A stretch of 64,000 bases of DNA from Vitellaria paradoxa (taxonomy: Eukaryota > Streptophyta > Magnoliopsida > Ericales > Sapotaceae): the NCBI GenBank assembly GCA_019916065.1, contig CM034236.1:16941167-17005166 (forward strand). Direction: 5' to 3'. This document shows positions 47,061 to 59,564 of the stretch, one piece after another; position 1 is the first letter of the stretch, and every line of letters begins with the position of its first letter. Both the position numbers and the translations under genes were made by a program. A model generated the notes under the pieces. The model saw only the letters and a program-made list of their open reading frames with translations. It was not told the origin of the DNA and searched no databases.

Positions 47061-48330
47061 GATTTTCCCCTACTTGTTTGGAAAGAATATGAGAGGGGTA
47101 AAAATGGAATTATGGAGCCACTTTTTAGCTAATATTATCATTTTAACTGTGACTTTAACAGAAGCTTAACAGAAGGGATCACAGATTAGTAACTTTTCAA
47201 AATAAAGGAGATATTTGTAAATTTTAAATGTTGAGAGATTTACATGTAATTATCTAAATGTTTAGAGGTCTAGGTGTAATTTACTCTTCTTCGGCTTGAG
47301 AAATTTTTAAGCCTGAATAAAAAATTGGGCTGAGAGTAGGGATAATGTCTGAAACCTAGCCCAAGCCCATCAATATTCCAAAAAATAAAAATAATAATAA
47401 AATATAATTTTTAAAATATTTATTTATTTATTTGATAGTAAAAATTTGAAAAGTATAGAAATTTTTAAATGTTAGAAGTGTTCTATAGTTGAGAAAATTT
47501 ATTAGTTCTTTAGTTAATTTTATGACCCAAAAGTTAAAATTAATTTTGATTAAATTATAAGACAATGAGAAAAAAAATTTTGATTTGCTTTTTTTTAATA
47601 GCATAAATTTAAAAAAGAATATTGTGAGATGAATAATATAAAAATATTTTTTTATTAGCGTGGGTAGATTGTAATTATTGATTAGTATAAGCTCGAGCTG
47701 GTAAAAAGTATAAATTTGATTAATAAAACCGGCGTGCTTGATATTATTGATTATTATAAAGCAGGCATGTAAAACCGGGCTAGATTAGGATCTTTTATGT
47801 GTTAATATGCTAGATCAATCCCTAAAAACACCCATAAACGGAAGATTGTGCTCAGATTTTTCCATTAATAATTCATACAAGAAAAATACCATATTAACTC
47901 ATTTTAAAAGTAGAATTGATGAGGTGAGTTATATTCACCTCACCATCAAATTTAAATGACTTGATCTTATGAAAAATATTTCAAGAGTGGTATATTAATG
48001 AAGTGAGTTGGATTCAATTCACCATGAGGTTTAAACAATTTGATTTTATGAAAAACTTAGTTTTAAACTAAGCATTTGAATTTTTTAAGAAAATACTTCA
48101 TACTTTATTTTCAATGAAAATAGTCAAGTAAACGGAGAGAAATTATTAACAAAAATATAACATAGTAATAACACCAACTGATTGATAGAAAGGATAGGTG
48201 ATATTTACACAATGGTATAAACCAACTCTAATATATACAAACTTATGCGCTTAGATTTTAAGAAAAGATAATTGTTTACTCTTAATTATATAATTAACAT
48301 ATCTCACAAAATGAAGATTTTTCACTACAA
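47061..48330. other. AT-rich intergenic DNA, no gene seen
   Basis: A direct repeat of about 80 bp (GAGGTGAGTT...CACCTCACCATC at about 47920, and a variant at about 48000) is present. The phrase GGGCTGAGAGTAGGGATAATG near 47330 resembles 10070-10090. No coding features. Confidence 0.5.
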
Positions 48331-48339
48331 CTAGAAATA

Positions 48340-49700
48340 ACATGATATGAATGAAAAACATTTTTGACTATGCATATGTGGGAGTAGCAGGATGACCCAC
48401 CACCCTTTGATGCCAAATATCAACATTAGTTTTTGTACTGAGAAATGTTGTGAGTCTATTTGCTTTATTGATGGCTTTATTTTCCAAGCGTATGGGATGG
48501 AGTCCCTCCTAGCTAGGTCCTTCAAGAAGTATATCTCCTATTAGATTGACCTTCACACAAAATGGGAAATAGTGAATTCAAAGAAGTAATCATTTTAGAA
48601 CAGAATTTTTAAATGGATAAAAAAACTTAGTAGTTGCATAGGACCATTATAAGCTGCCAGCTTATTATATTGCAAGGTTTTCCAAATCTGATAATTTGCT
48701 CCACTGTCCACATGCCATTGTTCAGTATGATGCTCTCCATTTGTGACTGAAACCGCCAGTTTAGTTGGAGGGCGGTATCGTTGATGTGAAAAATTCATCC
48801 TGTGGTAACAATTTTGAGCGTGGTGGTCAGTCTTACCAAATAGTTTGGTAAGGTTCTCAATTACTACCATTGAGACAAGGCCCCTGTGATGGGCTTCGAG
48901 TGTTGCTCAAATCGCCTTGTGAAGAGCTATTTTGTGGGTAGTTTGCAAATACTGGTTGCCTTTTGTTGTTATTTGGACGTGGTTGTGGTTTTTTTGGAAT
49001 GTCCACCCTTAGGAGTAGACTCAGAAGTTGGTATTCACTTGAACTAGGTTGAGTACAAGATTGAAATATAAAGAGGGCTAAGTTACAAAAATTTAAATTG
49101 AACAAAAGGTTTAAAGACAAAGTAAACTAAATCATCAAAGTTTAAGATGAATTAAATTTAATTAAAAAAAATTGAGATACACTACCCGAGCTGTAGTTTC
49201 GCCCTTGCCCACCATGCTTGGAGTTGGACCTTTTTCTACGAGTCTGACCACCTTATTTGCAAGTGAACGAGGCAAAGTATTACTCTTTGGTGTAGCAAGT
49301 TGCTGCAAAAGAAAAATTTTATGGTGGAGAAGTTCTATTTGGAAGTCATCAAAACTCATTGACTTCTCTCAAGTAGCGATTGGAGAATGACGTAATGGTA
49401 ATGAAAGACGAAGAAAACAAATTCAGTTTGCTAGTGATGTATGATATTAAATCATCGTAATTTGTGGGCTTACCTACAGCATCCAATTAATCCAACAATC
49501 GCTTAGCGAGCTAGAGGAATTCAGCATGATTTGTTCTCTTGCTGCAGTGCTCGAAGTTATCGTTTAAGATGGGCAACTCTTGATTCTTGGAAACGAACTT
49601 TCGATTAAGAACCTGCTTGTTGTAGTCTTCTGGGTTTTGGTACAAATTGAGTGGCATAGGGTTCAGATCCATCAATAATGCTAAGAAGTTCATGACTTGT
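48340..49700 (-). pseudogene. Copia gag/protease/pre-integrase fragment
   Basis: Minus-strand blocks in order: a Gag part with MSFDDFQIELLHHKI and KGPTPSMVGKG (49359-49210), then PKKPQPRPNNNKRQPVFAN (48990-48930). A zinc-knuckle relic FGKTDHHAQNCYHRMNF follows, in which the first CxxC is lost. Next is the aspartic protease start EQWHVDSGANYQI (about 48735-48700). After a gap, the GAG-pre-integrase piece HPIRLENKAINKANRLTTF and DIWHQRVGHPATPTYA (48500-48370) follows. Integrase, reverse transcriptase and LTRs are absent. Gag is interrupted by a MITE (49008-49205). Stops and frameshifts make it inactive. Confidence 0.85.
49008..49205. mobile_element. hAT-type MITE inserted in the Copia gag, 198 bp
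   Basis: Removing it rejoins the gag text. The flanking 8-mers TGTCCACC (49000-49007) and TGCCCACC (49206-49213) match at 7 of 8. The ends are only weakly inverted (CTTAGGAGTAGACTC against AGGGCGAAACTACAG). Its interior shares AAAATTTAAATTRAAYAAAAGG with the MITE at 7158-7394, suggesting one family. Confidence 0.58.
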
Positions 49701-49709
49701 TAGCACACA

Positions 49710-51250
49710 GCCATAGCAAATAGTTGGTTGAGTTGAGTGCATGATGATGGAAGTCAATTGGTTAATATTAGAGATAGAGAAAGAAAGAGGAGGAGAAAGA
49801 GGATTGGGCCATAGTGATGAAAGGAATGGGTTTTTAATAGCTAATCACACAAATAGGGCCTGCTCTTGGGTAAAGCTCAAGCAACTTGGGCCTAGGGCCC
49901 CAAAAAAACTGTCAAAAAAAGTGCTCCTATTAGTTTCTATAGTTAGGATGAGGTAGAAGTTTTTTTAACCAAAATATAATTGTCAATACCTTTTAAAGGC
50001 CCAAAAATAATTAATTCATTCGGGTCAATAATTTTTTGTAGGCCCATTTGTTAGCTTATTAGGTGGGGCTTCTAATAAAACCCTTATTCTAATCCCATCA
50101 AATTCACTCACTCACACTCTTTTTATAGTTTTTCCTTCTCATATTGTGATTGCTTATTTTATGTGTTGTTATTTTTGATAAAAATTTTCCAATAAGGATC
50201 TCATTTTTAAAATTGACCTTGGGTCTCAAAAAGCTTAGGGTCGAGGTCAGGGTTGCACTCAAATAATTATCTATAAATAGGCAATGCATAGTTGGTGGAG
50301 GATATAACTCTAGAACGATAAATACAAGTTTGTGATAAGTCTAATTTATCACCAATTCTAAGAAATTACAGTCTACACCCACAAGATTAGATACGTCTAA
50401 CTACATGATATTGTATCTTTGAAATCATCTTATCTTACTTATGAATCTTAACAGATATATCTTCACCAACACTACTTTACATAAAAAATTCATAATTAAT
50501 TTGGGGGAGGGGATAAACATTGTTTTCACGATTGACTCTTGGTGATGAGTAGGAGCGAAAAGGCCTTCATCAACATTATTTTAATAAATAATTTTTTTTT
50601 CTGAGCAATACTTGAAATGAGAATGGAAAATCGGCATCTACGTAGAGACGTAAATGGAGCAGGATTTTATCTCCTAATAGAAACTAGGGTGGAGAACAAG
50701 GAAATGAATCATTTCCTCTCCCCCTCTTCCTCCCACCACATTGACTTCCTTACCAAAAAGAATTATATGGCAAACAACTTTATTTGTCACATTGCGAATA
50801 TTGTCCTTCACAACTAATTGCTTATATTATGGTTTTAAAAAGCTATATTGACCCAGCAAGTTGAATTAAAAACCATGTTACCTAATCTAGAAGTGGTCTA
50901 GTTCATAACTTAAAACCCATCTTGATAAAACAAAATTAGTTTAAGCCGCTAAAAATCATGACTAAACTAGTGATTCATATGAACTATACGCGGTTCATTT
51001 GAATCGGTCGATTCAACAATTAATCATTGTGACAAACTAGTGATGATGTGGGCAGATCAACAAGAGATTGAATAGTTACCACCAAGATGCGATGCAACAT
51101 TCTTCTCCAACATCGCCTGGGCAAGTTGAGTTGAAATATCATATATATAATTTCAACATCTCCCAGTTACAAAGGATCTTGAAGTCATACAAACAACAAA
51201 TTCCATTGAAACTTCAAAGTTACGTATGCTTGATTGCACGCAAGTATTGA
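49710..51250. other. Intergenic DNA, no gene recognised
   Basis: The open frames at 49741-49956, 50617-50817 and 51068-51250 (plus) show no domain. A GGGCCTAGGGCCCC near 49891 and paired GGCCCA words around 49990-50060 hint at another small transposon, but no boundaries were found. Confidence 0.45.
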
Positions 51251-51499
51251 CATGTTTGTTCATCATTCCATTACCTATTTGAGCATATTATCAAGCTATT
51301 TTAATAATTTTGTTAGTATTTTTTGATTTCTTATCTTTGATATTTGTATTGTAAGTAATTGAGGAAATTAGTGAGAACAAGGAAGTTCTGGAGGCATTAC
51401 ATGTTGAAGGAAAGAGCCACTTAATGATCACTAAGCTAGAAAATGAAGAGAAATGGAAAAAAAAAAAAAAAAAACATGTCGCTGGCCTAGAAAAGGAAA

Positions 51500-53000
51500 T
51501 TGAAGCAGGCCAAGCACAAACTTGTGCACCCCTTGACATTGCGGGGGTGTTCCCCCTTTACATGCACCCTTGACTTCATAGGATGTGCCCCCCTTGCATG
51601 CATCCCTCCTATTTTTTCAGCCGTGTGCCAACCAAAAGCCTATTTTGGGTGTTTCGGTAGGGCATTTCATCAAACACTTGTGTTGAATTAGGTTGGGTAC
51701 ACGTCCCTCTTTCCAGGGGCGCCTCGTGGGCCCTTTCCCAGCTAGTCTTCTAGTTTTCCATGCACTTGTAATTCTATTGCCTTTAAAATGACTTTGCCTA
51801 TACATAGGCCTTTGTAATTCTAATAGAAAAGCTTTTACGTACTTTATTTTTCTTTTCTTTTCAGTTTTACTTAGCCTAAATTAAATTAGGGTTTAGATTT
51901 TAAGCTTTCATGTTCTACCTTTCGGATTACACTTCATGTCTTGTAAGTTTTACTTTGAATTTTATTATTCTACGTTTATTATTGATGTTAGCTTTGTGAG
52001 TTTTTTTTTTTTTTTTTTGCCTTCTTTTTCTTCTTCTTTCAAAGTGTTGTATAGTGTTTTAATTATGTTTTCGTCATGTTTGTAACATAGTTTGGTCTTG
52101 GCTTAAAGCCATTAAAGGTGGTGTGATAGTTTCGTGAACATGAACGTAGAAAAATATTTTTTAATTGAAAAAATCTTGTTATTTTTCAATTGAAACTCTT
52201 TGGTAAGATTAGGTTCTTTTGAAATCAAGTCACCTGTGTTACAATTATAGTCTGGTTATGAGTTTCTACTCATGTACATCAAATGTTTGGTTCAATGTCC
52301 TAGTGACTTGTGAACTATTTTCCTAAAACCCTAAATCAAGTTTTCATTCAAAATCAAATCACCCATGTTATAATCATAGCTTAGTTACGAGTGGCTACTC
52401 GTGCATATGAAGTGTTTGATTTAATGGCTCGATGATTTGTAACCTATTTTCTTAAAACCTTAACTTGAGATTTTCTTAAGAAATTGATTCACGTGTTACA
52501 ATCAAAGCCTAGTTATGAGTTGATGGTCGTGCGCACTGGGTGTTCAATTTAATGTCCTAGTGAGTCCAAACCCAATTTCAAAAGCCTTCGCTTACCTTGA
52601 ATTCCATGAATTAGGTTTTAATGAAATATCTTCCAATCTAGTAATACATGTGCATTTACTAAGTTGAGTTATCAGTGCGTTTGAGTAACCTACTACTATT
52701 CCACTACCGAATTTGGTTCGAAGTCAAGATCATCTTAGGTATTTTATTTGTAGTGTTTTTATCTTAATTTAGCATCATAATTCCTTATTCCACTATTTTC
52801 AACCCAAAGCATAATCAAACTTTCTCTAAATTCCAAACATAGTGTAAATTAGGTTATAATCACCTACTAACAAAAAAAAAAAAACAAGTCTAGTGTTTTT
52901 AACATAGCCCTCTTTGTGGAGATGACCTTGGTTTTCACCGAATAAAACTACGACCACCCTTTTACACTTGAGAGGTTGAACTCAAATGAATTTCAAGGAC
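51500..53000 (+). mobile_element. Possible Gypsy LTR or leader (Athila/Tat-like)
   Basis: A lysine-rich coding-like stretch just upstream (51360-51480) ends in poly(A). Then a GC-richer segment with CCCC/GGGG runs (51520-51730) is followed by CCTATACATAGGCCTTTGTAAT, a leader-like T-rich zone, and the phrase CCCTCTTTGTGGAGATGACC (52909). That phrase recalls the CCCTGTGGATTCGACCC motif near the end of Athila/Tat LTRs. Exact ends were not found. Confidence 0.32.
52221..52610. repeat. 130-bp tandem repeat, three units
   Basis: Units start near 52221, 52351 and 52481. All share AAATCAARTCACCYRTGTTA, a CTAGTTAYGAGT word, a TGTTYRATTTAATG word and CCTWAAACCYTAA. Confidence 0.88.
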
Positions 53001-53490
53001 AATCAGTGCTCTTTGTATTATACTTACCAAGTCCAAAGTAAATAGCATTGTACTTGTGTTAATGTGAATCTTACCTTTCTTATAAATTGAATCTATTATC
53101 TAATTGCTTATTTTTTTATAAATTAAAATTTTAAGCCTCCAGAAAATATTTATTTTATCTTGATTAAATTTTTTGAAAATATTGTGTTGAGATTTCTCTT
53201 CAGATTTAGTAAATTATTTGGAATTTCATGACAATGATAGAAAAGATTTCAAAATATAAAGGTTGTTAAAATCTCGATTTAAATCTTAAATGAGGAAATG
53301 ATGATGACAAGATGATATGAGATATGACATGTGTGGTAGCCTATGTGCTAGATGATATGAGATGCCTATGTGGCAAATAAGATAATGAGATATATAGTTA
53401 ATTTTATTGATTTTAGGGATAAAATGTACTGTAAATAGTAGAGTATATACACAAGCCCTTATGTGGTACAATTACATAACGATGTTTATA

Positions 53491-53633
53491 TTGGATTATT
53501 GTATCCATTGGGATGTGAACCCATAAAAACAACTTTTTTAGTTAATCATTGCTATTAGGTTGAGATCCAAAAAAGATGAAGTTTATTGGTTAATCATATT
53601 CGTTAGGATGTGGACCCACAAAAGATGACGATG
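53491..53633. repeat. 48-bp tandem repeat, three units
   Basis: Units near 53491, 53538 and 53586 share TTGGTTAATCATAT, TTAGGATGTGGACCCA and AAAAGATGA, with substitutions. Confidence 0.78.
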
Positions 53634-54576
53634 ATGTTTAGGATTAGGCAGCAAACCTTTCCCACGTGTGTGTATGATAAAATGATGATAAATGGATAAA
53701 CAGTTAATGAAATGGTAATGAGATATTAATGATGGCTTTGTTGATATGATATGGATATAAGATCATGATCACATGATTATTGATCTCTATATAATGCATT
53801 ATGGTAACATATTAGGGCATATTGTTACATTTTATGCCTGTTTATATGTTTAATGGGTTTCATGCTCACTTTCCTACAAATTTTATTACTGGTGCTAAAT
53901 CTAATGCATAAATAGACTTGAGGATCAAGTTTCAACTAATGCTTTAATCTTACTCAATTTATATTTTTGAACTATATTATTCTTAAAATTTCTCCCTTGC
54001 TAGTTATGAATTACCAAGCAATCAAATAGAATCTCAAAGTGCTGAAAGATAAAAGAGATTGAACACAATTTTTTCGAAGAAAACCCTTCTCAAATAAGGA
54101 GGAAAATCTCAAACCACGAAGACCAAAATTTCCATTATGCACAAATGGTTACAAAGTTAACCACGGTAACATACACAATTTACTTTTCCAACTTTATCGC
54201 ACCAATCATAGTCGATACCTTCTCCAACACATAAAGAAGAATCTTCACCTGCTCTTGATGAAGAATACTCTCACTTCTGCTTGTGATCTTCTTTGAATGA
54301 TAGAAAGAAGCAGATATACCCCAAGTATAAGGTGATCAGTTGAAGCAATTTAGATTTATAAAACAGCAAAGCACCAGTTGTACCTATAAGAAGAGGCACA
54401 GTGAACTCACAATTCTTCTTCTCTTAATTAGTATTTGTCACACAAACGAAATGAAGAAAAATAGGTTTTGAATTTTGAAAATGAAATTTGTGATGGAAAA
54501 TTTAATAAAACTAAAAACAATTATAAAATGATCTTGAATCAAACCAATTCAGGTGGTGATTTCTATGGATTTTTAA

Positions 54577-56420
54577 GAAGAACAATAACTAATCAATTTG
54601 GTTATAAAATCAAGTTCACCTGGTTGAATCTCTAGATCAAACACTTAGAGTGCAATAATCCATATAGAATACATAAGAGTTCTAGATGGCAATCTACATA
54701 TAAAATCCTTAAGATTGGGCATGAACATTCAAACTAAATAGCTCACATATAATATATATGAAATATACAATCACAAGACTTAATCAAGAAATATCAACTA
54801 GTGATTTCAAATAATCCAAACAAACTAATCATCACTCATTACAAATCTAAAGAAATTTGAACATTGAGGTACAATTAAGAACAATAGTTAATAAGTTTCA
54901 TGACAAAGTTAGGTTCATCTAATTAATTGGAAATCTAAATCAAACACTTAGAGTTCATATCCTATAGATGTTGGATTTAGGAATGTAGCGGAATAGATTT
55001 TTAAACTTTCTTTTTTAGATCGATCATGCATGAAATAATATAAACTTCTTTCACTATTATATTCAAAATACAAAAATGAATTCAAATTAATAAATAAAAC
55101 TGACCTTTCGTTATTTCTTAATTTGATCTTGACATCTCAAACTTTTTTTTTTCCTAATAGTTAAGATGCCTAGATTTTCTATTCTTTCTCCTATTAGGAT
55201 TCTCTCAGGATTTTCTGATGTCTAGGGTTGTGTGGGTAACCTAACAGACTAATCCTTTATATATAGGCAAAAGCAAAATACCTAGGTGCAAATAAACTTA
55301 AGTTGGCTAATTAGGAAATTACCCATAATTATCTCATAATTATGAATACATCCCCCAATAATTATACCTTAATCCACTAAAAAGGTATAACTAAACTCCA
55401 ACCCCAATTTATTGAAATAATTTTATAAAGCACCTTGTTCACTCATTAAGTTTGCTATTAAGCCCCTCTAAAAGATATTTAGTCCATTAGAATTAAGAAG
55501 CTATCCAATTCCAATTGATACTTCTCTCAATATTCTAAGAACTAGTATTTTAATCATTTTGTATTGGTCACCATCTTAATAACATATTATTAAGACGACT
55601 AGATTCGGATTTAATGATTAGTTAATATTCTTAATATGGATAATATTCATATCTCAAATGAGATTTTAGATTCTTTCGTAATAGTATATGTTACCTATTT
55701 TTATGTAATGATTTTCCAAAGCACTGAGGTATTGGCCTAATGATAATCAGCTTCACTCTTGATGAATTAAAGCCATCATTACATAAAATAGTGTCCATCA
55801 CTATTTCAGGATTTAGAGCAACTACTTAGAGTGAACATAAGAAATACATCAATGCGGATAGCATAGCTTAGATATGTTTCTTATTGTTGTCTCGTTCAAT
55901 GTCTTTCACCCTAACACTTTAGATTCGGAGTTCACTACTCTAATGATTGAGATAAATTATTCTATCATATAGAAATCTAAAATGTTACAATTTTTTAGTT
56001 AAGATGTCTTCATCTCATCACTGACTACTGCAAACAAATCTAGATTGATTAATACTTAGATTCATATCTCCTCTGTATGAAACACTTTCATGCACGTGAA
56101 TCAAGTTCACTAATTAATTAAGGATAATATTCATCACATGAATTACATGCATCCATACATAATAAAGAAACTTTAGATACACTAAATATGAATTCTTTAT
56201 TAAAATAAAATTAGTTCATCATCTAATATATGACTTTAGAGCATACATCCCAACATTAGAGAGTATGTAGAAGTTCTATATTAGCAATTTACATACAAAT
56301 CCTTTAAGAAAGTGTATGAGAATTCTAGCTAGTAACTCACATATAAATAACATAAACTATGCAAACAAGTTTGATCTTGAATTCTCAGTTGATGTTACCT
56401 TGTCTCTTAACCCATACTTA
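54577..56420. repeat. 300-bp direct repeat, second unit split by a solo LTR
   Basis: Unit 1 (from about 54577, AAGAACAATA) and unit 2 (from 54877) share AAATCAAACACTTAGAGT, a TCTAGMT...GCAATYTACATA segment and ACTCACATATAA. Unit 2 is interrupted at 54968 and resumes at 56256. The host sequence from 53990 on has no recognised gene. Confidence 0.7.
54969..56255 (-). mobile_element. Solo LTR, Copia type, 1.29 kb, minus strand
   Basis: The ends are TGTTGGATTTAGG and CATACATCCCAACA, a perfect TGTTGG/CCAACA pair. The flanking 5-mers ATAGA (54964-54968) and TTAGA (56256-56260) match at 4 of 5. Minus-strand orientation is inferred from a TATA box GCCTATATATAAAGG (about 55270-55255 on the minus strand) followed by a leader. 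The flanking 300-bp repeat is contiguous when the LTR is removed. No internal region remains. Confidence 0.82.
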
Positions 56421-56627
56421 TTGAAAATCTTAACTCTTGAACTTAGTCCTAATGTACAACACATCCCAAATATATAGGAATGAGAAACCTAATTAGAACT
56501 GAATTCAGAAACCTGCCTGAAATAGAATTCTTAAATTGGCAATTTTGTACTGCAGGTTAAACCCCACAACCCCTAACTTTTTATGTGTTCCCGTGCGTTT
56601 ATATGAGTCACAACTTTAACAATTTTA

Positions 56628-57292
56628 CAAAATAATAATAATCATAAAAAACATGTGCAGGATTGATGAGCAAAGATTCATAACAAAAGAAAGAGTATCG
56701 AAGAGATCTTGTGAGACGAGTTGAGTGATTGCCATCCTTTGTTTTGATTCTGTTGCTAGTGCTACAAACCTTGTGATTGTGTCCACGGAGTTTGTGATCT
56801 ATCTAACGAGTACAATTTTCCATATCACAACCCACTGAAGTGTAGTCATTTTGAGTGTGTACATGAAATTTTGGTGTGCCAACACAAGCCCCATCACAAA
56901 CTATGACCTTTCAGTCGTTACTTTTAAAGTTCTTTTAAGATATTTAGTCATTTTTAAAGACAAAACAATATGGCCAGAGGCTTCCATATGGCTTTTTGAG
57001 GGAGTAGAATAAAATTGTGAGCAAGAGAAAGATTAAGCTATTCCCCATTATCAATGTAAGTATCAAGAAAATCCTGACCATTCAAAATTAAAAAATGAAC
57101 CACAAATGTTGATATGATTGACACAATTATATTATATATCTGCCGTTGCCTATTCATGGTGAAAACCACTTCCAATGAATTCTAAAATGTGGACAACAAC
57201 AACACTTTTGATGATCTACAAGACCCAATTTGATGAGCATCTTTGGGCTAGTTTCCCTTTCCTTTGGTTCAAATTCCCTTAATGAGAATTAA
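56628..57292. repeat. Duplicated NPF-flanking block, copy 1
   Basis: Aligns in order with 60900-61502 in the same orientation. Shared landmarks are GATTGATGARCAAAGATTCAT, GAGAGATCTTGTRAGACGA, TTTTGTTTTGATTCTGTTGC and GTGGAC. The minus strand shows scattered transporter-like hydrophobic segments but no open frame. It is probably part of a second, more decayed NPF gene copy. Confidence 0.78.
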
Positions 57293-58153
57293 TTCTATAC
57301 TGGGGAATCTAACAGTTACCAGAATCAAGTCAAAATAGAATGGCATTGTAATATGCTCCTCAGCCAATTTTGGGAATGAGAAATGTAGAATACCCAATCC
57401 CTATTCCATTATAATTAATTAGTACCATTACCTGTTTTGGATCATAGATTTACTAAAAAAAAGTGATAAGAAGTGGATCAAAATTATTTCTGCATAAATG
57501 ACAAGAATATGGATTTGGAATTGTTTTCCTTATTTGATATATATTGTGATAGAAATAGAACGGAGAAAAAATTTAAAACTTAAGAAATTAATGAAAGAAA
57601 TAATTAGATTATAATATTAGTTTATTCAAGAACACATTTCTTTTTCTTATATTTTTTATTTTATCTAAGTGGGAATATGTATTTTAAATTCTATATTTTC
57701 TTCTTTTTCCTTTGTTTTTCTATTTTCATTTTTTCTTTCATTTTCCTTTTCCTTACCCAATCTAGAAATCAAATACACCTAGAGAAATATATAGGTGTGA
57801 ATTAATTTGTCATAAAACCAAGAAAATTGCATGCTATAGAATAATCACTTTCCCGATAAGGGATACACCTAGAGAAGTATGGATGCGAATTAATTTTATA
57901 TAAAACCAGGAAAACTACATGCTTCAGAATCCCTTTCCCAATTCCCTTATCCTTCAACTAGTGTAATAAAATCTATGTATAAAAACAACAAACATATACA
58001 CTTCATGTTCACTAATTCTTACATAGTTTTTTGGTATAATTTGGTTTATCCTCATAGTTTCATTAGATGTACAGTGTTTCCTCACCATTTATTCTACCAT
58101 GGCATCAAGTGGAGTTTTCACAGCTGGTTTATGAGGTTTCTTTTTGTGCTTGC
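57293..58153. other. Intergenic DNA with a 90-bp tandem duplication
   Basis: A unit starting ACACCTAGAGAARTATR at 57775 recurs at 57865 (GAATTAATTTTRTATAAAACC, AAACTACATGCTTCAGAAT). No other structure; the open frame at 57975-58157 has no domain. Confidence 0.6.
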
Positions 58154-58464
58154 TTAATTTTTTTCTTCAACTTCTTGACTTTGAGCTTCAGGCTCTTTTT
58201 CAGGTAGAATTGGCAAGATATGTTTGTTGGCATCCTCAGATATGCCTTCAACAACAGCTATCTCAATACCTTGCATCATGATAGAACCCTTTTTCATAGC
58301 CTCTTTTTTATCTTTGCGCCATTTTTTTGAAGAACTTGTACTTCTTGGAGATGGAAAAGTGTTAGGGCTTCTGTTTGAGCATACCTCTTCTCTTAGATCT
58401 GGTTCATTAATGCTTGATCGAGAGTTCAGAAGAGAAAATGAAAGAAAAGAAAATATTAATTAAA
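58154..58464 (-). other. Unidentified open frame, about 100 codons, no clear start
   Basis: The minus-strand frame is open from about 58464 to a TAA at 58156-58154. It reads NSRSSINEPDLREEVCSNRS, then SPRSTSSSKKWRKDKKEAMK, IMMQGIEIAVVEGISEDANK and PEKEPEAQSQEVEEKN. The composition (serine-rich, then lysine-rich, then acidic) differs from the random AT-driven frames around it, so it may be an exon remnant. No start codon lies at its beginning and I do not recognise the family. Confidence 0.3.
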
Positions 58465-59564
58465 ATTGAAGAAAAATTATTATTTTTTTTAACATGTTCG
58501 AGAGTTTAAGAGAGAAAAAATGTTATTTTTTTCTTTTCGTTCGTGAGTTGAGAAGAAATTAAAGAAAAATAAAGTGTGTACAGTTATTTTATTAGTGCTA
58601 TTAATTTATTTAGTTTAAAAATATATTTGTAATTGTCTTTTTTTATTACTTATTTTATAAGCAAATATGTCATTTTAAATATTTCATTAACTTACATTTC
58701 TCTTCTTTCTATTTCTACTTAAGGATGAAAATTTTCAAATCAGAATTTTAACATCCACTTTTTTCCCATTTATTTTCATTTTTTCTTTTCTTTCCTTAAA
58801 AAAAAAAAAAAAAAAAAAAAAAAACTCATAAATAAAGAAAAGATTCTCAAATTTTTTTTCTTCTTATCCTTCTATTTACTCCATCCAAGTGGGTTGTAAA
58901 GCATCAACAGACAACAAAGTTGATTCATTGAAGCAAGATGATAAAGAAAACAAAATAAAAGAAAAAAGAAAACTACTTCAACCTTTCGGTGCCATTACAG
59001 TAGCGACCAGCGACTGGCGTTGCGATAGCAAGTGAAAGAGACTAGCTGAGGAAGAAAGCGAGATGTAGTGGACGAGGGGAGCTAGGGGACTCTGAAAGAC
59101 CGATTCTAAAAATATGATCAAAATGAGGTTAGGGTTGGTACTATATATACTTTTGTTTTTTAAGTTTTATTTTTTTAGCGAGTGTTTTGAGTGACAAAAA
59201 AAAAAAGATAATTTGAGATAATTTGTAAGTTTGTAATTCATGCAATAAGATAAAAGGTAAATAATTTTTAGAGTTTTTTAAAAATTTTTAAAATTTTTAA
59301 CATTTTTCAGTACACTAAACACACTTTATATATAATTCAATTTCGGATTGTTTTGGTTCTTAAAGAAGGATAACCCAAATCAAACTAAATTAAATTTGGT
59401 TCCTAAAAAATTAATCGAAACTGAACTATTAACCAAAAAAACGGAATCGAATAACTGAAAATTGAAAGTTTTAGTTGAATTTTCAAATTCCTTGATTTAA
59501 GATCTATAAGCTGAAATGTCTCGTTCTAGGAAATATAAATAGAGGCTTTAGAATTTACCTCGGA
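58465..59564. other. AT-rich DNA with a long poly(A), no gene seen
   Basis: A run of 27 A at 58798-58824 and T-rich tracts nearby. Around 59340-59480 there are AACCGAA/GGTTC words like those of the hAT-like repeat at 32986. A GC-richer island at 59000-59100 (GCGACCAGCGACTGGCG) has no open frame of note. Confidence 0.5.
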
